A stretch of 64,000 nt of DNA, from contig JABSOZ010000005.1 of NCBI GenBank assembly GCA_013215295.1, forward strand, positions 1-64,000. Reading direction: 5' to 3'. Within the stretch, counting starts at the first letter, position 1. Every line of letters begins with the position of its first letter. Positions 28,558 to 38,044 of the stretch are shown piece by piece. The notes beneath the pieces were generated by a model. It saw nothing but the letters and a program-made list of their open reading frames with translations, was not told where the DNA came from and made no database searches. This DNA comes from Colwellia sp. Its GTDB lineage: Bacteria > Pseudomonadota > Gammaproteobacteria > Enterobacterales > Alteromonadaceae. Made by a program: the position numbers and the translations under genes.

Positions 28558-30363
28558 ATGAATAAAACAGCCTTATCCGTTCTAAATACTGTTTTTGGTT
28601 ATCCAGAATTTCGAAGTCCTCAAGATGAAGTGATTGATACCATTATTAATGGTGACAATGCTTTGGTGTTGATGCCAACCGGTGGCGGTAAGTCATTGTG
28701 TTATCAAATCCCCGCGCTTATTCGCTCGGGTTGTGCCATCGTTATATCTCCATTAATCGCCTTAATGCAAGATCAAGTGAATGCGCTAACTCAGTTGGGC
28801 GTTAATGCCAGTTTTTTGAATTCTTCCCTTGATAAAAATCAAGCTTTTGAAGTTGAACAAGCATTAAGGCAAGGGCAGTTAGATTTACTTTATATTGCGC
28901 CCGAACGTTTAACGCAACCCCGAATGTTGTCGTTATTACAACAATGCCCGATTGCTTTATTTGCCATTGACGAAGCGCATTGTGTATCGCAATGGGGCCA
29001 TGATTTTAGAGCGGATTATTTACAGTTATCGTTATTGCATCAGCAATTTCCTTTGGTTCCACGTATTGCATTAACGGCGACAGCAGATCCCCGTACTCAT
29101 AAAGAAATTAGTGAAAGACTACAGCTTGATGATGCTAAGCATTTTGTCGCGGGTTTTGATCGCCCAAATATCCAATACCGTATTAGTCAAAAACAAAATG
29201 CCCGACAGCAGTTATTAAGCTTTATTCGCAGTGAACATGAAAATGATGCGGGCATTATTTATTGTCTATCCCGTAAAAAAACCGAAGAAACTGCCAAGTG
29301 GTTATGTCAGCAAGGTTTGCAAGCCTTGCCTTACCATGCTGGGTTGGCTACCGATGTCAAAGAACGCCATCAAAACCGATTCCTTCGAGAAGACAGTATT
29401 ATTATCGTTGCTACTATTGCTTTTGGTATGGGTATCGATAAACCCGATGTGCGTTTTGTTGCCCATCTTGATTTGCCTAAAAGTATTGAATCTTACTATC
29501 AAGAAACTGGGCGAGCAGGGCGCGATGGCCAAGCGGCTAATGCCTGGATGGTTTATGGTTTACAAGATGTTATTAAGCTTAAACAGATGTTGGACAAGTC
29601 TGAATCTGGTGAACAGCAAAAGCGGATTGAACGTCAACGTTTAGACGCGATGTTGGGGCTTTGTGAAATAACGACGTGCCGTCGGCAAACACTATTGCAT
29701 TATTTTGACGAACATTTAGCACAACCTTGTGGTAATTGTGATACTTGTATAACGCCAGTGCAAAAGTGGGACGGCACCGATGCAGCACGCAAAGCGCTTA
29801 GTTGCGTATACCGTACAGGGCAACGCTTTGGGGTTAGTCACCTTATTGATGTTCTCTTGGGTAAAAACACCGCTAAAATAGAGCAGTTTCAACATCAACA
29901 ACTGAGTACCTTTGCTATTGGCATTGAGTTAGATATTCAGCAGTGGCACTCCGTATTCCGGCAACTCGTGTCTCGTGGTTATATTTATGCTGACATGGAC
30001 AGTTATGGTGCATTTAAGCTCACCGATAAATGCCGTCCATTGTTACGTGGCGAAGAAAATATTGAATTACGAAAAGATAATACCGAGAAAGTGAAAAAGA
30101 AAAAATCATTGAAATCAACTACTGCTATACCTGAAGAGGCACAACCTTTCTGGGAAGCGTTAAGGGCGTTGAGAAAACGGTTAGCAGACGAGCACGGTAT
30201 TCCCCCATTTACCGTTTTTCATGACAGTACCATGAAGGAAATGATCAGCACTAGCCCTACAAATAGGGATGAACTGCTAAGTATCAGTGGTGTAGGTTTA
30301 AGCAAATTAGATAAATATGGTGAGCAGTTCTTGGCGGTTATTGCACAATTTAATAGACGATAA
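28558..30363 (+). CDS. recQ: ATP-dependent DNA helicase RecQ
   Basis: 601 residues. 3'-5' helicase acting in recombination repair (RecF pathway) with SSB and RecJ. Walker A MPTGGGKS (39-46), DEAH box (about 138-141, [16 protein letters not shown]), motif VI GRAGRDG, the RQC zinc-binding cysteines (CEITTCRRQ ... PCGNCDTC), a winged-helix domain, and a C-terminal HRDC domain ([20 protein letters not shown]). Length is standard. Start ATG 28558 gives the usual N-terminus. It is monocistronic, followed by degraded genes. Confidence 0.97.
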   Translation: MNKTALSVLNTVFGYPEFRSPQDEVIDTIINGDNALVLMPTGGGKSLCYQIPALIRSGCAIVISPLIALMQDQVNALTQLGVNASFLNSSLDKNQAFEVEQALRQGQLDLLYIAPERLTQPRMLSLLQQCPIALFAIDEAHCVSQWGHDFRADYLQLSLLHQQFPLVPRIALTATADPRTHKEISERLQLDDAKHFVAGFDRPNIQYRISQKQNARQQLLSFIRSEHENDAGIIYCLSRKKTEETAKWLCQQGLQALPYHAGLATDVKERHQNRFLREDSIIIVATIAFGMGIDKPDVRFVAHLDLPKSIESYYQETGRAGRDGQAANAWMVYGLQDVIKLKQMLDKSESGEQQKRIERQRLDAMLGLCEITTCRRQTLLHYFDEHLAQPCGNCDTCITPVQKWDGTDAARKALSCVYRTGQRFGVSHLIDVLLGKNTAKIEQFQHQQLSTFAIGIELDIQQWHSVFRQLVSRGYIYADMDSYGAFKLTDKCRPLLRGEENIELRKDNTEKVKKKKSLKSTTAIPEEAQPFWEALRALRKRLADEHGIPPFTVFHDSTMKEMISTSPTNRDELLSISGVGLSKLDKYGEQFLAVIAQFNRR

Positions 30364-30424
30364 GTAAAAGCAGGGCCTAGCTGCAAGTGCTACAGCTTGG
30401 TTAGTTAAGCCCTTTTATATTGGT

Positions 30425-31136
30425 TAGAATGGCGATAGGCAATTATTTTTGTTGGGTCAAGTACCAACATTGCGTCAACTCCTGCTTGTCTACCGGAATG
30501 ACTAATATTAACGTGTCCCGTTTGAGGAAAAAGCATTACGCCATGGCTGTAATTGTCTTTTTAAGGTATCGCATCTCGCCATGTGGGGGCTCTATGCATT
30601 TGTTCTGCTGTTTTGTTTTGTGGTGAAGTCATCAAATTTTGACTGTCTTTATTTACCAGACGATTAGCATTAAATGCAAGGGCAAATTTCACTAAATCTG
30701 ATGCTGTCGATAAATGACTGCCGGCGGGTAAATTTTCACTAAGGTCTCTCATATTGGCACGTCGAAGGCTTTTATCTTTATTAAGACGGTATCAGCACTT
30801 CGGTTGGGAATTATTTTCCATGCATCATCATTCATCGTATTTTTCATCTTGACTGGTTTGAAAATAAGTTCATTCATGGCTAGTTCATACGATTGTTTTG
30901 CCGCGTTTTCAAGCACGCAACCTAATACTCGATAACCAAATGAGGTGTACTTCCACTGAGTTCCAGGTGTAAACAAAAGAGGGTCATTCTTAACGTTTTT
31001 CAAAGGCGCAACCATGTCGGTATAACGAGTATATCGACCTGATGTTGCCAGTTTAGGGGATTCGCTGTGTCAGAAACTGAGGGAATGTGAGGTAACAAAT
31101 ACCGGCGAGTAAAAAATGACGAAAATGTGCTTTCAT
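30425..31136 (-). pseudogene. Decayed serine hydrolase (beta-lactamase-like) gene
   Basis: Pieces in shifted frames: a signal-peptide start (MKAHFRHFLLAGICYLTFPQ, from 31136), a middle part from about 31070 containing FTPGTQWKYTSFGYRVLG (the YxN-like motif), a second part (LPAGSHLSTASDLVKFALAF, 30561-30752), and the C-terminal HVNISHSGRQAGVDAML piece (about 30425-30545). The region with the SxxK catalytic Ser is missing, so it cannot be active. It is divergent from a broken kinase/LytTR gene, mirroring the intact 9138-13133 module. Confidence 0.82.
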
Positions 31137-31288
31137 GACTCACTCCAAAAATAAATAATCAAATAATTAGTCTAGATTAATGATTTTATCGATCAATTGA
31201 TCATCAATAACTTCAACTGCTTATTGGTTTCCTCAACGGCTCAAAGCAATGTCATATAATTTGTTATGATAATGTCAAAGGAGAGCGC

Positions 31289-31847
31289 TGTGAAAATTAA
31301 TATCATTATTTATTTGTGCTGTTTTTACCGTTTCAGGATATGACTCTCCCAATCTTTTACTCATTTTAGTAGGAATTACCACGTCATTATTTCCCTGTAT
31401 GTATGCGGGATTTCGAAAGCAACAAAATGCATGGCTAATGTTAATAGCCGTGTTGCTTTTACCGTACCACTGGCAATAAATGTACGTTTATATATGGAGC
31501 AGTATTTTTTTATCTCATTTGGCATTTTAATTGGCGTAATGCTTTATTCGCTAACTCAAACCTTGAATACCAAACAACAGCAATTGATACAAAGCCAACT
31601 TAATGCAGGCAGGTTAGAACTTGAACTGGTTAAACGAAATTTACAGCCACACTTTATATTAAATACATTAACGGCTGTAGAAGAGTGGATAGAAGAATCT
31701 CCAGCAATGGCGATAAAGTTCATTGATGCATTAGCCGATGAATTTAGATTAAGGGCAAAAATTTCGTCGTTACCGCTTATTTCACTACAGGATGAAATTG
31801 ATATGTGTAACGCGTATTTAAACGTAATGGGTTATCGCTCTAATTGA
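31289..31847 (+). pseudogene. Decayed LytS-type histidine kinase gene
   Basis: A GTG-started fragment at about 31289 runs into a stop, and a second frame carries hydrophobic residues (PNLLLILVGITTSLFP). The 31431-31847 frame keeps the H-box region (RNLQPHFILNTLTAVEEWIE) and part of the dimerisation domain. The sensor domain, most membrane helices and the ATPase domain are gone. Similarity to the intact kinase at 9870 is strong across LQPHFILNTL and IKFIDALADEF. A deletion has fused it nearly to the LytTR remnant 8 bases further on. Confidence 0.85.
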
Positions 31848-31854
31848 AGAGGTA

Positions 31855-32118
31855 ATGTATTTAAAAACCTCAGGGCATTACTGCGAAGTAATAACGACAT
31901 CAGGTAATATTATCTTGCATGATAAAAACCTCGATAAGTTATTACAGATATTACCTAATACATTTGAACGAATCCATCGATCCTATGCAGTGGTAAAGAG
32001 TGCAATGTGTTCTATTAGGTCAGAAAAAGGCAGTAAATATTGGCTAATACTTAAAAATGGGGTGACTTTACCCATAGGAAGAATAAGAGTTAAGTTATTA
32101 ATAAATAGATTGATTTAG
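31855..32118 (+). pseudogene. LytTR DNA-binding domain remnant
   Basis: Encodes 87 residues matching the DNA-binding half of the LytTR regulator at 9138 (YLKTSGHYCEV, LHDKNLDKLLQILP, FERIHRSYAVV). The receiver domain is absent. The ATG at 31855 could still express a free DNA-binding domain, but there is no clear ribosome site (GAAGAGG lies 5 bases upstream, which is not bad), so residual function as an unregulated competitor is conceivable. Part of the decayed module. Confidence 0.8.
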
Positions 32119-32740
32119 ATTGTTTGATTAGAAAAAATCCGTGCTATTAATGCGAAACGAAAGAATAATCATCAATGAAAAATCGCTACTCATTGAGTGG
32201 CATTGATACGTTTAACTGAATCAACTTAAACATATTCAGGTCGATCAGTTGTTTTCATTATTAATTAGGGAAAATAAGTGGCAGCTATTAGCTGATGTTT
32301 CATTAAGTTGTTACGAGATGTTTCACAAGAAATATAGGCTTTATTTTTCACTATTTTAGTTTGCTTAAATAAGATATATTGGTTTGAATGTAATGACTCA
32401 TTACATTCAGAATATTGGTGGAATGTTCAATAAACACGGTGACTTGAGAGAATGTAATTGCCTCATAAATTGATGGTTATTCATTAACTGAATTTATAGA
32501 TAAGTAGGATATAACATGAGAGCGCTTACATTTATCATGTAGATAAAGTGAACATAACCAGCTCAAAAAGTATGCAATCTCGATTGGTTTATATTCCATT
32601 TCGCTGATGTTGTTTAAGCTGAAAAAAATTGTATTGGACAAAAGTAAGCTCTAAATATATCTTACAAATCGAGTTTTTAGCATGATCTATATCATACAGT
32701 TATATTTCTGAGTAATAGGGAAATAAGAAGGTTGTCGTAT
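32119..32740. other. Gap with one strong palindrome
   Basis: About 620 AT-rich bases without a convincing gene. The only structure seen is the inverted repeat at 32386-32408. Probably more decayed sequence from the modules on either side. Confidence 0.5.
32386..32408. promoter_or_regulatory. 10-bp perfect inverted repeat with 3-bp spacer
   Basis: GAATGTAATG (32386-32395), ACT, CATTACATTC (32399-32408). A half-like copy GAATGTAAT recurs near 32450. No T run, so an operator or stable hairpin rather than a terminator. Confidence 0.55.
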
Positions 32741-32848
32741 ATGTTTACATTACCCGAACAGTTAACAATTACTTATGTTGCTTATAAAACCTCGTTATTA
32801 GCTGAAATTCAGTACAAAGATATTATTAAGCAGTTAGGGCTTAACTAA
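32741..32848 (+). pseudogene. Truncated STAS-like chemotaxis protein
   Basis: ORF of 35 codons (MFTLPEQLTITYVAYKTSLL) resembling the N-terminus of the single-domain STAS proteins that often open CheY/CheA/MCP clusters. The core of the domain is missing. It lies 65 bases before cheY in a degenerate chemotaxis cluster. Identification is tentative. Confidence 0.4.
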
Positions 32849-32913
32849 GCTGTTTTAAACCAGTATTTTTCTGGTTAGCATTGTGCTGTTGTAATTATTT
32901 TATAGGAAAAAAA

Positions 32914-33276
32914 ATGTCAAAAATTTTAGTGGTCGACGACTCTAACTCTATACGCGATATGGTTAGTTTTACCTTGAAAAGTGCAGGCTATGAAACGGTA
33001 GAAGCTAAGGATGGGCAAGATGGTCTTACTAAGGCTAAAACGAATAGTTTTGATTTGGTCATTTCTGATGTCAATATGCCGATTATGGATGGCATCGTCT
33101 TATGCGAAGAGTTAAGAAAATTAGCGACTTTTAGGTTTACACCCATTTTAATGTTAACCACTGAAAGCTCTACGGACATGAAAATGCGAGGCAAAGCAGC
33201 TGGCGCCACTGGCTGGTTAGTAAAACCATTTAACCCCGAAAAATTGCTTGCCACCATTAAGCGAGTCATACGGTAA
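32914..33276 (+). CDS. CheY-like single-domain response regulator
   Basis: 120 residues from ATG 32914 (AGGA upstream; MSKILVVDDSNSIRDMV). The complete receiver domain shows the DD acidic pair (9-10), phospho-acceptor Asp in LVISDVNMP (about 53), Thr in LMLTTESS and Lys in WLVKPFNP. It is likely the output regulator of the adjacent chemotaxis-type cluster. The partner CheA is broken, so its phosphodonor must come from elsewhere, or the gene is a relic with an intact frame. Confidence 0.92.
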   Translation: MSKILVVDDSNSIRDMVSFTLKSAGYETVEAKDGQDGLTKAKTNSFDLVISDVNMPIMDGIVLCEELRKLATFRFTPILMLTTESSTDMKMRGKAAGATGWLVKPFNPEKLLATIKRVIR

Positions 33277-33289
33277 TTTACTATGAGTA

Positions 33290-33870
33290 TTGATCTATCT
33301 TAGTTTATTCCTAGCTCTTTGGAAGAAAGTTCCTAAGGGCTTGAGTTGATGGAGTCCAGCCGGCTCAATTTATAGCAAGGTGATGATGAAAGTATCAATG
33401 CTATTTTTAGAACCGCACACTCCATTAAAGGGGAGAGCTGCACTTTTGGTTTAATGAGGTTACCGAGTTTACTTGATGAAATTCGTGCTAGTCGCAGAGC
33501 GTTTGTTCAGCCGTACATAGAACTTTTATTAAGTTTACCAGACTGCCTGCGAATTCTTATTGAAGCCATTCGTGATGAAGATACTTGTAATCATAGTAGA
33601 TTTCACCTACAACCAAACTGCTTGAATTAACCCTCGAAAATAGGAATGCCGAGTCTAGGCTTAAGCTAACTCATGAAACAAATGATGAAAAAAATAGCAC
33701 CATTACCACTTGGTTAATTACAGTTATCCCTAAGCCTCATTTTGTCCAAATCGATAACAATCCGCTGCTATTATTTAATGCTTTATCTGGATTAGGTGAA
33801 GTTAGTCTTGAAGCGCACAACAAGGATATTCCGTTCTTAATTGAACTTGATGCCGAAGCCTTTATCTGAC
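33290..33870 (+). pseudogene. Decayed cheA gene
   Basis: Two fragments are clear. The Hpt region (33388-33630 frame) keeps the phospho-accepting segment AIFRTAHSIKGES with the His, but an in-frame TAG precedes it. A second piece (about 33690-33868) matches the later CheA domain (PHFVQIDNNPLLLFNALSGL) and ends at a stop. Dimerisation, kinase and CheW-like domains are missing. It follows cheY directly, as in intact Alteromonadales clusters. Confidence 0.75.
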
Positions 33871-33874
33871 TGGT

Positions 33875-33909
33875 CATTAGACATTAGACATTAGACATTA
33901 GACATTAGA
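33875..33909 (+). repeat. CATTAGA tandem repeat, five copies
   Basis: Five perfect 7-bp units, starting right after the cheA remnant's stop. A simple-sequence array typical of decayed DNA; no spacer structure. Confidence 0.9.
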
Positions 33910-34041
33910 TGTTGTCTGTTGATGCTGATATTGATTCAGTGTATCCCAAAAAGGTAATTTTTGAATCTGTCTCAGGAAGAGCATTTGTTAAAAAAATGGA
34001 TAGTTTGCATAACGACACCATAAATCGCCGAGAAAATTATT

Positions 34042-34092
34042 ATGGTTAAAATAGTACATAGCAATGTTGAAGGTGACATTGAGTTATTTTAA
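34042..34092 (+). pseudogene. C-terminal scrap ending EGDIELF
   Basis: Seventeen codons, MVKIVHSNVEGDIELF then stop. The tail resembles the C-terminus of the MCP-like protein downstream (EGEIELF), suggesting the end of a lost related gene. Only the tail is visible. Confidence 0.3.
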
Positions 34093-34130
34093 TTCTTAAA
34101 TTATCAGAAAAAATAAGAAGGATATAAAGG

Positions 34131-34271
34131 ATGCGTAGTCCTAGCAGTAATGATGACAAAACAAGTAACAATATGAAATATAGACGTTTAACGAACAAAT
34201 TTCAACTTGATTCATTCAGGTCTGGCGAACAAATAATTGCAACAATTTGCTGGGGGATAAATGCTAAATAA
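34131..34271 (+). pseudogene. Possible CheD N-terminal remnant
   Basis: Short frame MRSPSSNDDKTSNNMKYRRL, then TNKFQLDSFRSGEQIIATI, resembling the start of CheD receptor deamidases in chemotaxis clusters. The rest of the gene is absent and the frame runs into the MCP-like start. Weak. Confidence 0.2.
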
Positions 34272-35454
34272 TCAAAAGCTATTATTATGGCTATGTATGG
34301 TGGGAGCGGGGTTAATTTCAATTGACCAACTCTTCGTTAATTCAATACCATTATCTTTAATGGCAGCTGTAATCATAATGTTGGTTTTATCCACTTTATT
34401 AATACAAGTTTATAACTCTGATAAAAATGTGGCGTTAGTTGAATTGGATATTGCGGAACATAAAATTGACACCACCGTACTACATGAAATGTTTAATCAG
34501 TTGAATGAAGTCCTTAGCCAACAAGTACAAATTATAGAAACTGAGATAAATAGAACCATGGATTTGGTTGGCGAAGCAGTAAAAGGGATATCGGGAAGTT
34601 TCAAATGCTTACAGAGTTACACTAACGAGCAGCAACTGATGATTAATACTGTAAACGACCACAACAATAGTATCGGCGATAAAGAAGATAGTACGTTGGA
34701 AGCTTTTGTGTTGGATTCAAGAAATACACTCGAAGATTTTGTTGATACTATTATTCATTCTAATAAGCAAAGTACTGAAATCATGTCATTTACCGACCAA
34801 GTCGGTGATCAATTTGATGTTATATTTAAGTTATTGGCGCAGGTTGAAAGTTTAGCCAGCCAAACTAATTTATTAGCGCTTAATGCTTCAATTGAAGCGG
34901 CTCGTGCAGGTGATGCTGGCCGAGGTTTTGCTGTTGTTGCCAATGAAGTTCGGGCGTTATCAATCAGCTCTACAGAGTTAAATAGTGTTATACGTGAAGA
35001 AACGGCTAGTGCAAGAAACATTATTAAGCAATTACGTCATTCTGTTGAATTGATGATGTCGGCGGATATGACATCGACGATGAAAGCGAAAGAAAGATTC
35101 ACCGTCATGATGGACCATGTCAGTGATGTGAATAAAAAAACTAGGCTTGTTGTTGAAGAGCTTACCGTATTAGCGCCGCAAATTACCGATAAAGTTAACT
35201 TAGGGGTTCGCTCTTTACAGTTTGAAGATATAACTTACCAGACCCTTGATTCCCTTAAAATTAACATTTCAAATATTTATGATATTAGCGCTGAATTAAA
35301 TAGCTTTGAGGACCATAACAAGTTCGATGTAACAGCTCAGCTGATGAAAATGCAACAACGTTGTAAAGATATGGTGAAGGAAGTAAATATCGTTGACCAA
35401 AAACGCAGTGTTTGCCAATCAACGATGGATGAAGGGGAAATCGAGCTATTTTAA
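34261..35454 (+). CDS. MCP-like signalling protein without periplasmic domain
   Basis: 397 residues, preceded by GGGGG. Two adjacent N-terminal membrane helices (about 5-50) with no periplasmic sensor loop, then a cytoplasmic coiled coil and a receptor signalling tip ([20 protein letters not shown], then [14 protein letters not shown]). There is no HAMP domain. It ends in the acidic tail DEGEIELF. The signalling tip is complete, so it could bind CheA/CheW complexes encoded elsewhere. The local cheA is broken, which makes its present role doubtful. Confidence 0.88.
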   Translation: MLNNQKLLLWLCMVGAGLISIDQLFVNSIPLSLMAAVIIMLVLSTLLIQVYNSDKNVALVELDIAEHKIDTTVLHEMFNQLNEVLSQQVQIIETEINRTMDLVGEAVKGISGSFKCLQSYTNEQQLMINTVNDHNNSIGDKEDSTLEAFVLDSRNTLEDFVDTIIHSNKQSTEIMSFTDQVGDQFDVIFKLLAQVESLASQTNLLALNASIEAARAGDAGRGFAVVANEVRALSISSTELNSVIREETASARNIIKQLRHSVELMMSADMTSTMKAKERFTVMMDHVSDVNKKTRLVVEELTVLAPQITDKVNLGVRSLQFEDITYQTLDSLKINISNIYDISAELNSFEDHNKFDVTAQLMKMQQRCKDMVKEVNIVDQKRSVCQSTMDEGEIELF

Positions 35455-35618
35455 TCAGTGTATTCTCGTAGGAATAATAGAGAAAAAGCTTGGATAGACA
35501 AGCGTGCGAATTTTTAAATAGGAAAGGCAATTATCTGTATTGACTATTACTTTAGGTTATTGATATCAATATAATAAAATTAATAGTTAGTACTATTTGT
35601 CGCGATGTTCCGCACTCA

Positions 35619-35771
35619 ATGTCAACAGCAAAGTTATTAGCACCTATCATATATTTTCTGCAATATGAAACGCCTAAAGCATGGATTGATAAAGGGATTA
35701 AAGCAGAAGTTTTATCTATTTTATTCATTGAACACCTGGCTTGTGAACTGAATGTCTATGTGTGCAAGTAA
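35619..35771 (+). pseudogene. miaE 5' remnant 1 (codons 1-44)
   Basis: Encodes MSTAKLLAPIIYFLQYETPK and continues through codon 44 (AWID..., ACEL), matching the intact miaE at 51899. After Glu-Leu the match stops, and NVYVCK then a stop follows. The frame is intact, so a 50-residue peptide could be made. Position 35736-35741 (GAACTG) is the breakpoint shared with the other stubs. It marks the left edge of the kinase/HD-GYP/TonB-receptor block. Confidence 0.9.
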
Positions 35772-35891
35772 TTTTTAACAAGTAATGGGGGTAGATGTCC
35801 CCTTGAATAGTTTACCTTAAGTTGTCTGCTTATTTTCTAATAGAACACTCAGTCTGCATTCACCTATTCTACAAGTGTATAGCGAGAATTA

Positions 35892-37805
35892 TCATTGAGG
35901 GAAAGTAATGATGAAGTGAGCACCTTTAGAGGGATTTAGGCAATTAAACGTACCGTTTAGCTTACCGGTAATAAGGTTGTAGCTAATCGACATACCTAAA
36001 CCAGACCCACCTGTTGAACGTGTTGTCGTGTAAAAAGGTTCGAAAACCTTTTCTCTTTGTTGTTCGGTTAAACCAACACCGTTATCGCGAAAATCAATGG
36101 TTACTTCACCATTTTCAAGTGATAGCTCTATAAATATCTCACCATGACTTGTGTCTTTGAAGCCATGAAGTGTCGAGTTCATGATCAAATTTGTCATAAT
36201 TTGGGCTATGACGCCCGGGAAGCCATTTAATGTAATTTTATTGTTTGAGATGACAGAAATAATATGGCTACCTTGTTTAAATTGAGGGCGAAGACTATGA
36301 ATGAGTTCTTCAATATAAGATTTTAATTCAAACTCTCGTCTTTTTTCACTACTTTGATCAACGGCAACTTGTTTGAAATTGCTAATAAGTTCGGCGGCTC
36401 TATGTAAATTTCGCATTAACATAGCACTTGATTCTTGAGCATCACTAAGGAGTTGCTCTAAAGATGATTTTTTCAATTGACCCGTTTTATATTCTGTTTC
36501 AAATACATTTATTCCTTCTGAAAGATGTGAGGCAGCCGTAACACATATTCCTATTGGAGTATTAATTTCATGAGCAACACCTGCGACTAGGCCTCCGAGG
36601 GCAGCCATTTTTTCAGATTCGACTAACTGATCCTGAGCAGTACTTAACTTTAAGTTAGCTTCAGCTAACGCTTCGATATTAATGTGTAATTCTTGATTTA
36701 TCTGATGCTGAATTTTCCTACTTTTATAGATTACGATCAGAAGGATTAGGATAGCTAAGCTAGCTATTATAGTGATAATAATGACAATATATTGTGTTTG
36801 AATAACGCTGGTTTGTTTAGCAAGCTCCATTTTTTGTATAATGTGCTGGCTTTCTAAATGTTTCAACAAGCTTTTTCTTTCGTTAATTTGAACGCCTAAG
36901 TTTAAGATTGAACGCTCTTTTTGTTGAATGTCACTCTTTAAGGTATATAAACTCTCTTTATTATTAGTGAGTTGAACTCGACTTACACCAAGCTCTTGTT
37001 TTACTTGTTTGTAGTTGTCTTGTAGAGATTGCACATCCTTTTTACTTTGCGTTAATTCATTTTTTTGTGTTTTAAGCTGTTTGTTTTGTGAAGTTAACTG
37101 CTCTTGCTGAATCCTTATCTCATTTTGTTGTAACTCCGACTTGGTTTGCTGCAAGGTAAATTGCTTTTCTCTTTCGATAATATCGTCTTTAAGGCTCTGT
37201 AACCTAAGAGACTGCGCTTGAATTTCATGTAAACTATTGGTAATAGTTTCATCCATCTCTTTTAGTACCCTGGCTATATCTAATTCAGTACCACCAAGGA
37301 CTAAAATATCAGGCGAACTCTTTAATTTAGCATTAACCATTTGGTATCTATTCATTTCGAAGACAATTTTGTTGTTTTCGGATTCAATAAAGTTAAGCAT
37401 GGTGTTTTTTTTATCGGCAGCATTATCACTAATAATAAGGGTTGCTTGCTCATTAAGTTGCATTGCAATTTTCATAATGTTTTTAGATTGCGTTTTATCT
37501 AAAACGATAATGTGTAACTTTTTTTCCTGCTCAATCGACGTAATTTTTATGACCTGAATGATAAAGTGCCTTACTTTCATGTTATGCATTTGCTGTAAAG
37601 CTTCGATAAATGCTTTATCGTCTCCATAAAATCCTATAGTAAAATTCGCAATGTTTTTTTCATTAGGCCATTCAACATATTTTATGAAATTAAATACGAA
37701 AGCGGCTTTAACTTTATTTGATACATCTTGTTGAAATGAAATTGCTGATTGGGAAAATAATAAAAGGCTAACAATAAGAGCCATATTCATTATGGCTCGT
37801 TTCAT
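35892..37805 (-). CDS. YfiR-domain sensor histidine kinase
   Basis: 637 residues from ATG 37805 (AGGA nine bases upstream; a signal peptide follows; the longer frame from 37847 lacks this). After the signal peptide lies a YfiR/DUF4154 domain (about 25-165, starting KVKAAFVFNFIKYVEWP), then a long coiled coil (about 175-335), one membrane helix (YIVIIITIIASLAILILLIV), and a kinase core: H-box LVAGVAHEINTPIG, N-box NLIMNSTLHGF, DNGVGL, GGSGLGMSI. YfiR in Pseudomonas is a periplasmic redox-linked repressor of a diguanylate cyclase; here it is fused to a kinase. Divergent from the HD-GYP gene, its likely partner. Confidence 0.9.
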   Translation of the reverse strand: MKRAIMNMALIVSLLLFSQSAISFQQDVSNKVKAAFVFNFIKYVEWPNEKNIANFTIGFYGDDKAFIEALQQMHNMKVRHFIIQVIKITSIEQEKKLHIIVLDKTQSKNIMKIAMQLNEQATLIISDNAADKKNTMLNFIESENNKIVFEMNRYQMVNAKLKSSPDILVLGGTELDIARVLKEMDETITNSLHEIQAQSLRLQSLKDDIIEREKQFTLQQTKSELQQNEIRIQQEQLTSQNKQLKTQKNELTQSKKDVQSLQDNYKQVKQELGVSRVQLTNNKESLYTLKSDIQQKERSILNLGVQINERKSLLKHLESQHIIQKMELAKQTSVIQTQYIVIIITIIASLAILILLIVIYKSRKIQHQINQELHINIEALAEANLKLSTAQDQLVESEKMAALGGLVAGVAHEINTPIGICVTAASHLSEGINVFETEYKTGQLKKSSLEQLLSDAQESSAMLMRNLHRAAELISNFKQVAVDQSSEKRREFELKSYIEELIHSLRPQFKQGSHIISVISNNKITLNGFPGVIAQIMTNLIMNSTLHGFKDTSHGEIFIELSLENGEVTIDFRDNGVGLTEQQREKVFEPFYTTTRSTGGSGLGMSISYNLITGKLNGTFNCLNPSKGAHFIITFPQ

Positions 37806-38044
37806 CGAATTTTTCCTAGCTGAATATAAGGAATGCGTCGATTCCAACTGTAAGTTTTGTATGATGTTTTAATCGCTTTTTTGTACTTCATTAGCAAGCT
37901 GTCGCGTATTATTTAACCATGCATAAACATTATTTTAGTCTATTCTTAATTTATTGGCATTTTTATTTTAATTCTGAATATTAGTTTCACTATTAATTAG
38001 GTATTAGCTCAGAAGCAGTTTGGCATTTTACTATAGGTGAACAG

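Noticed and set aside
30364-30420. Terminator after recQ
   Set aside because: GGGC and GCCC-TTTT are present but the inner pairing is irregular; not convincing.
33875-33909. CRISPR array
   Set aside because: Seven-base units without spacers or cas genes; simple tandem repeat. The same applies to the array at 39734.
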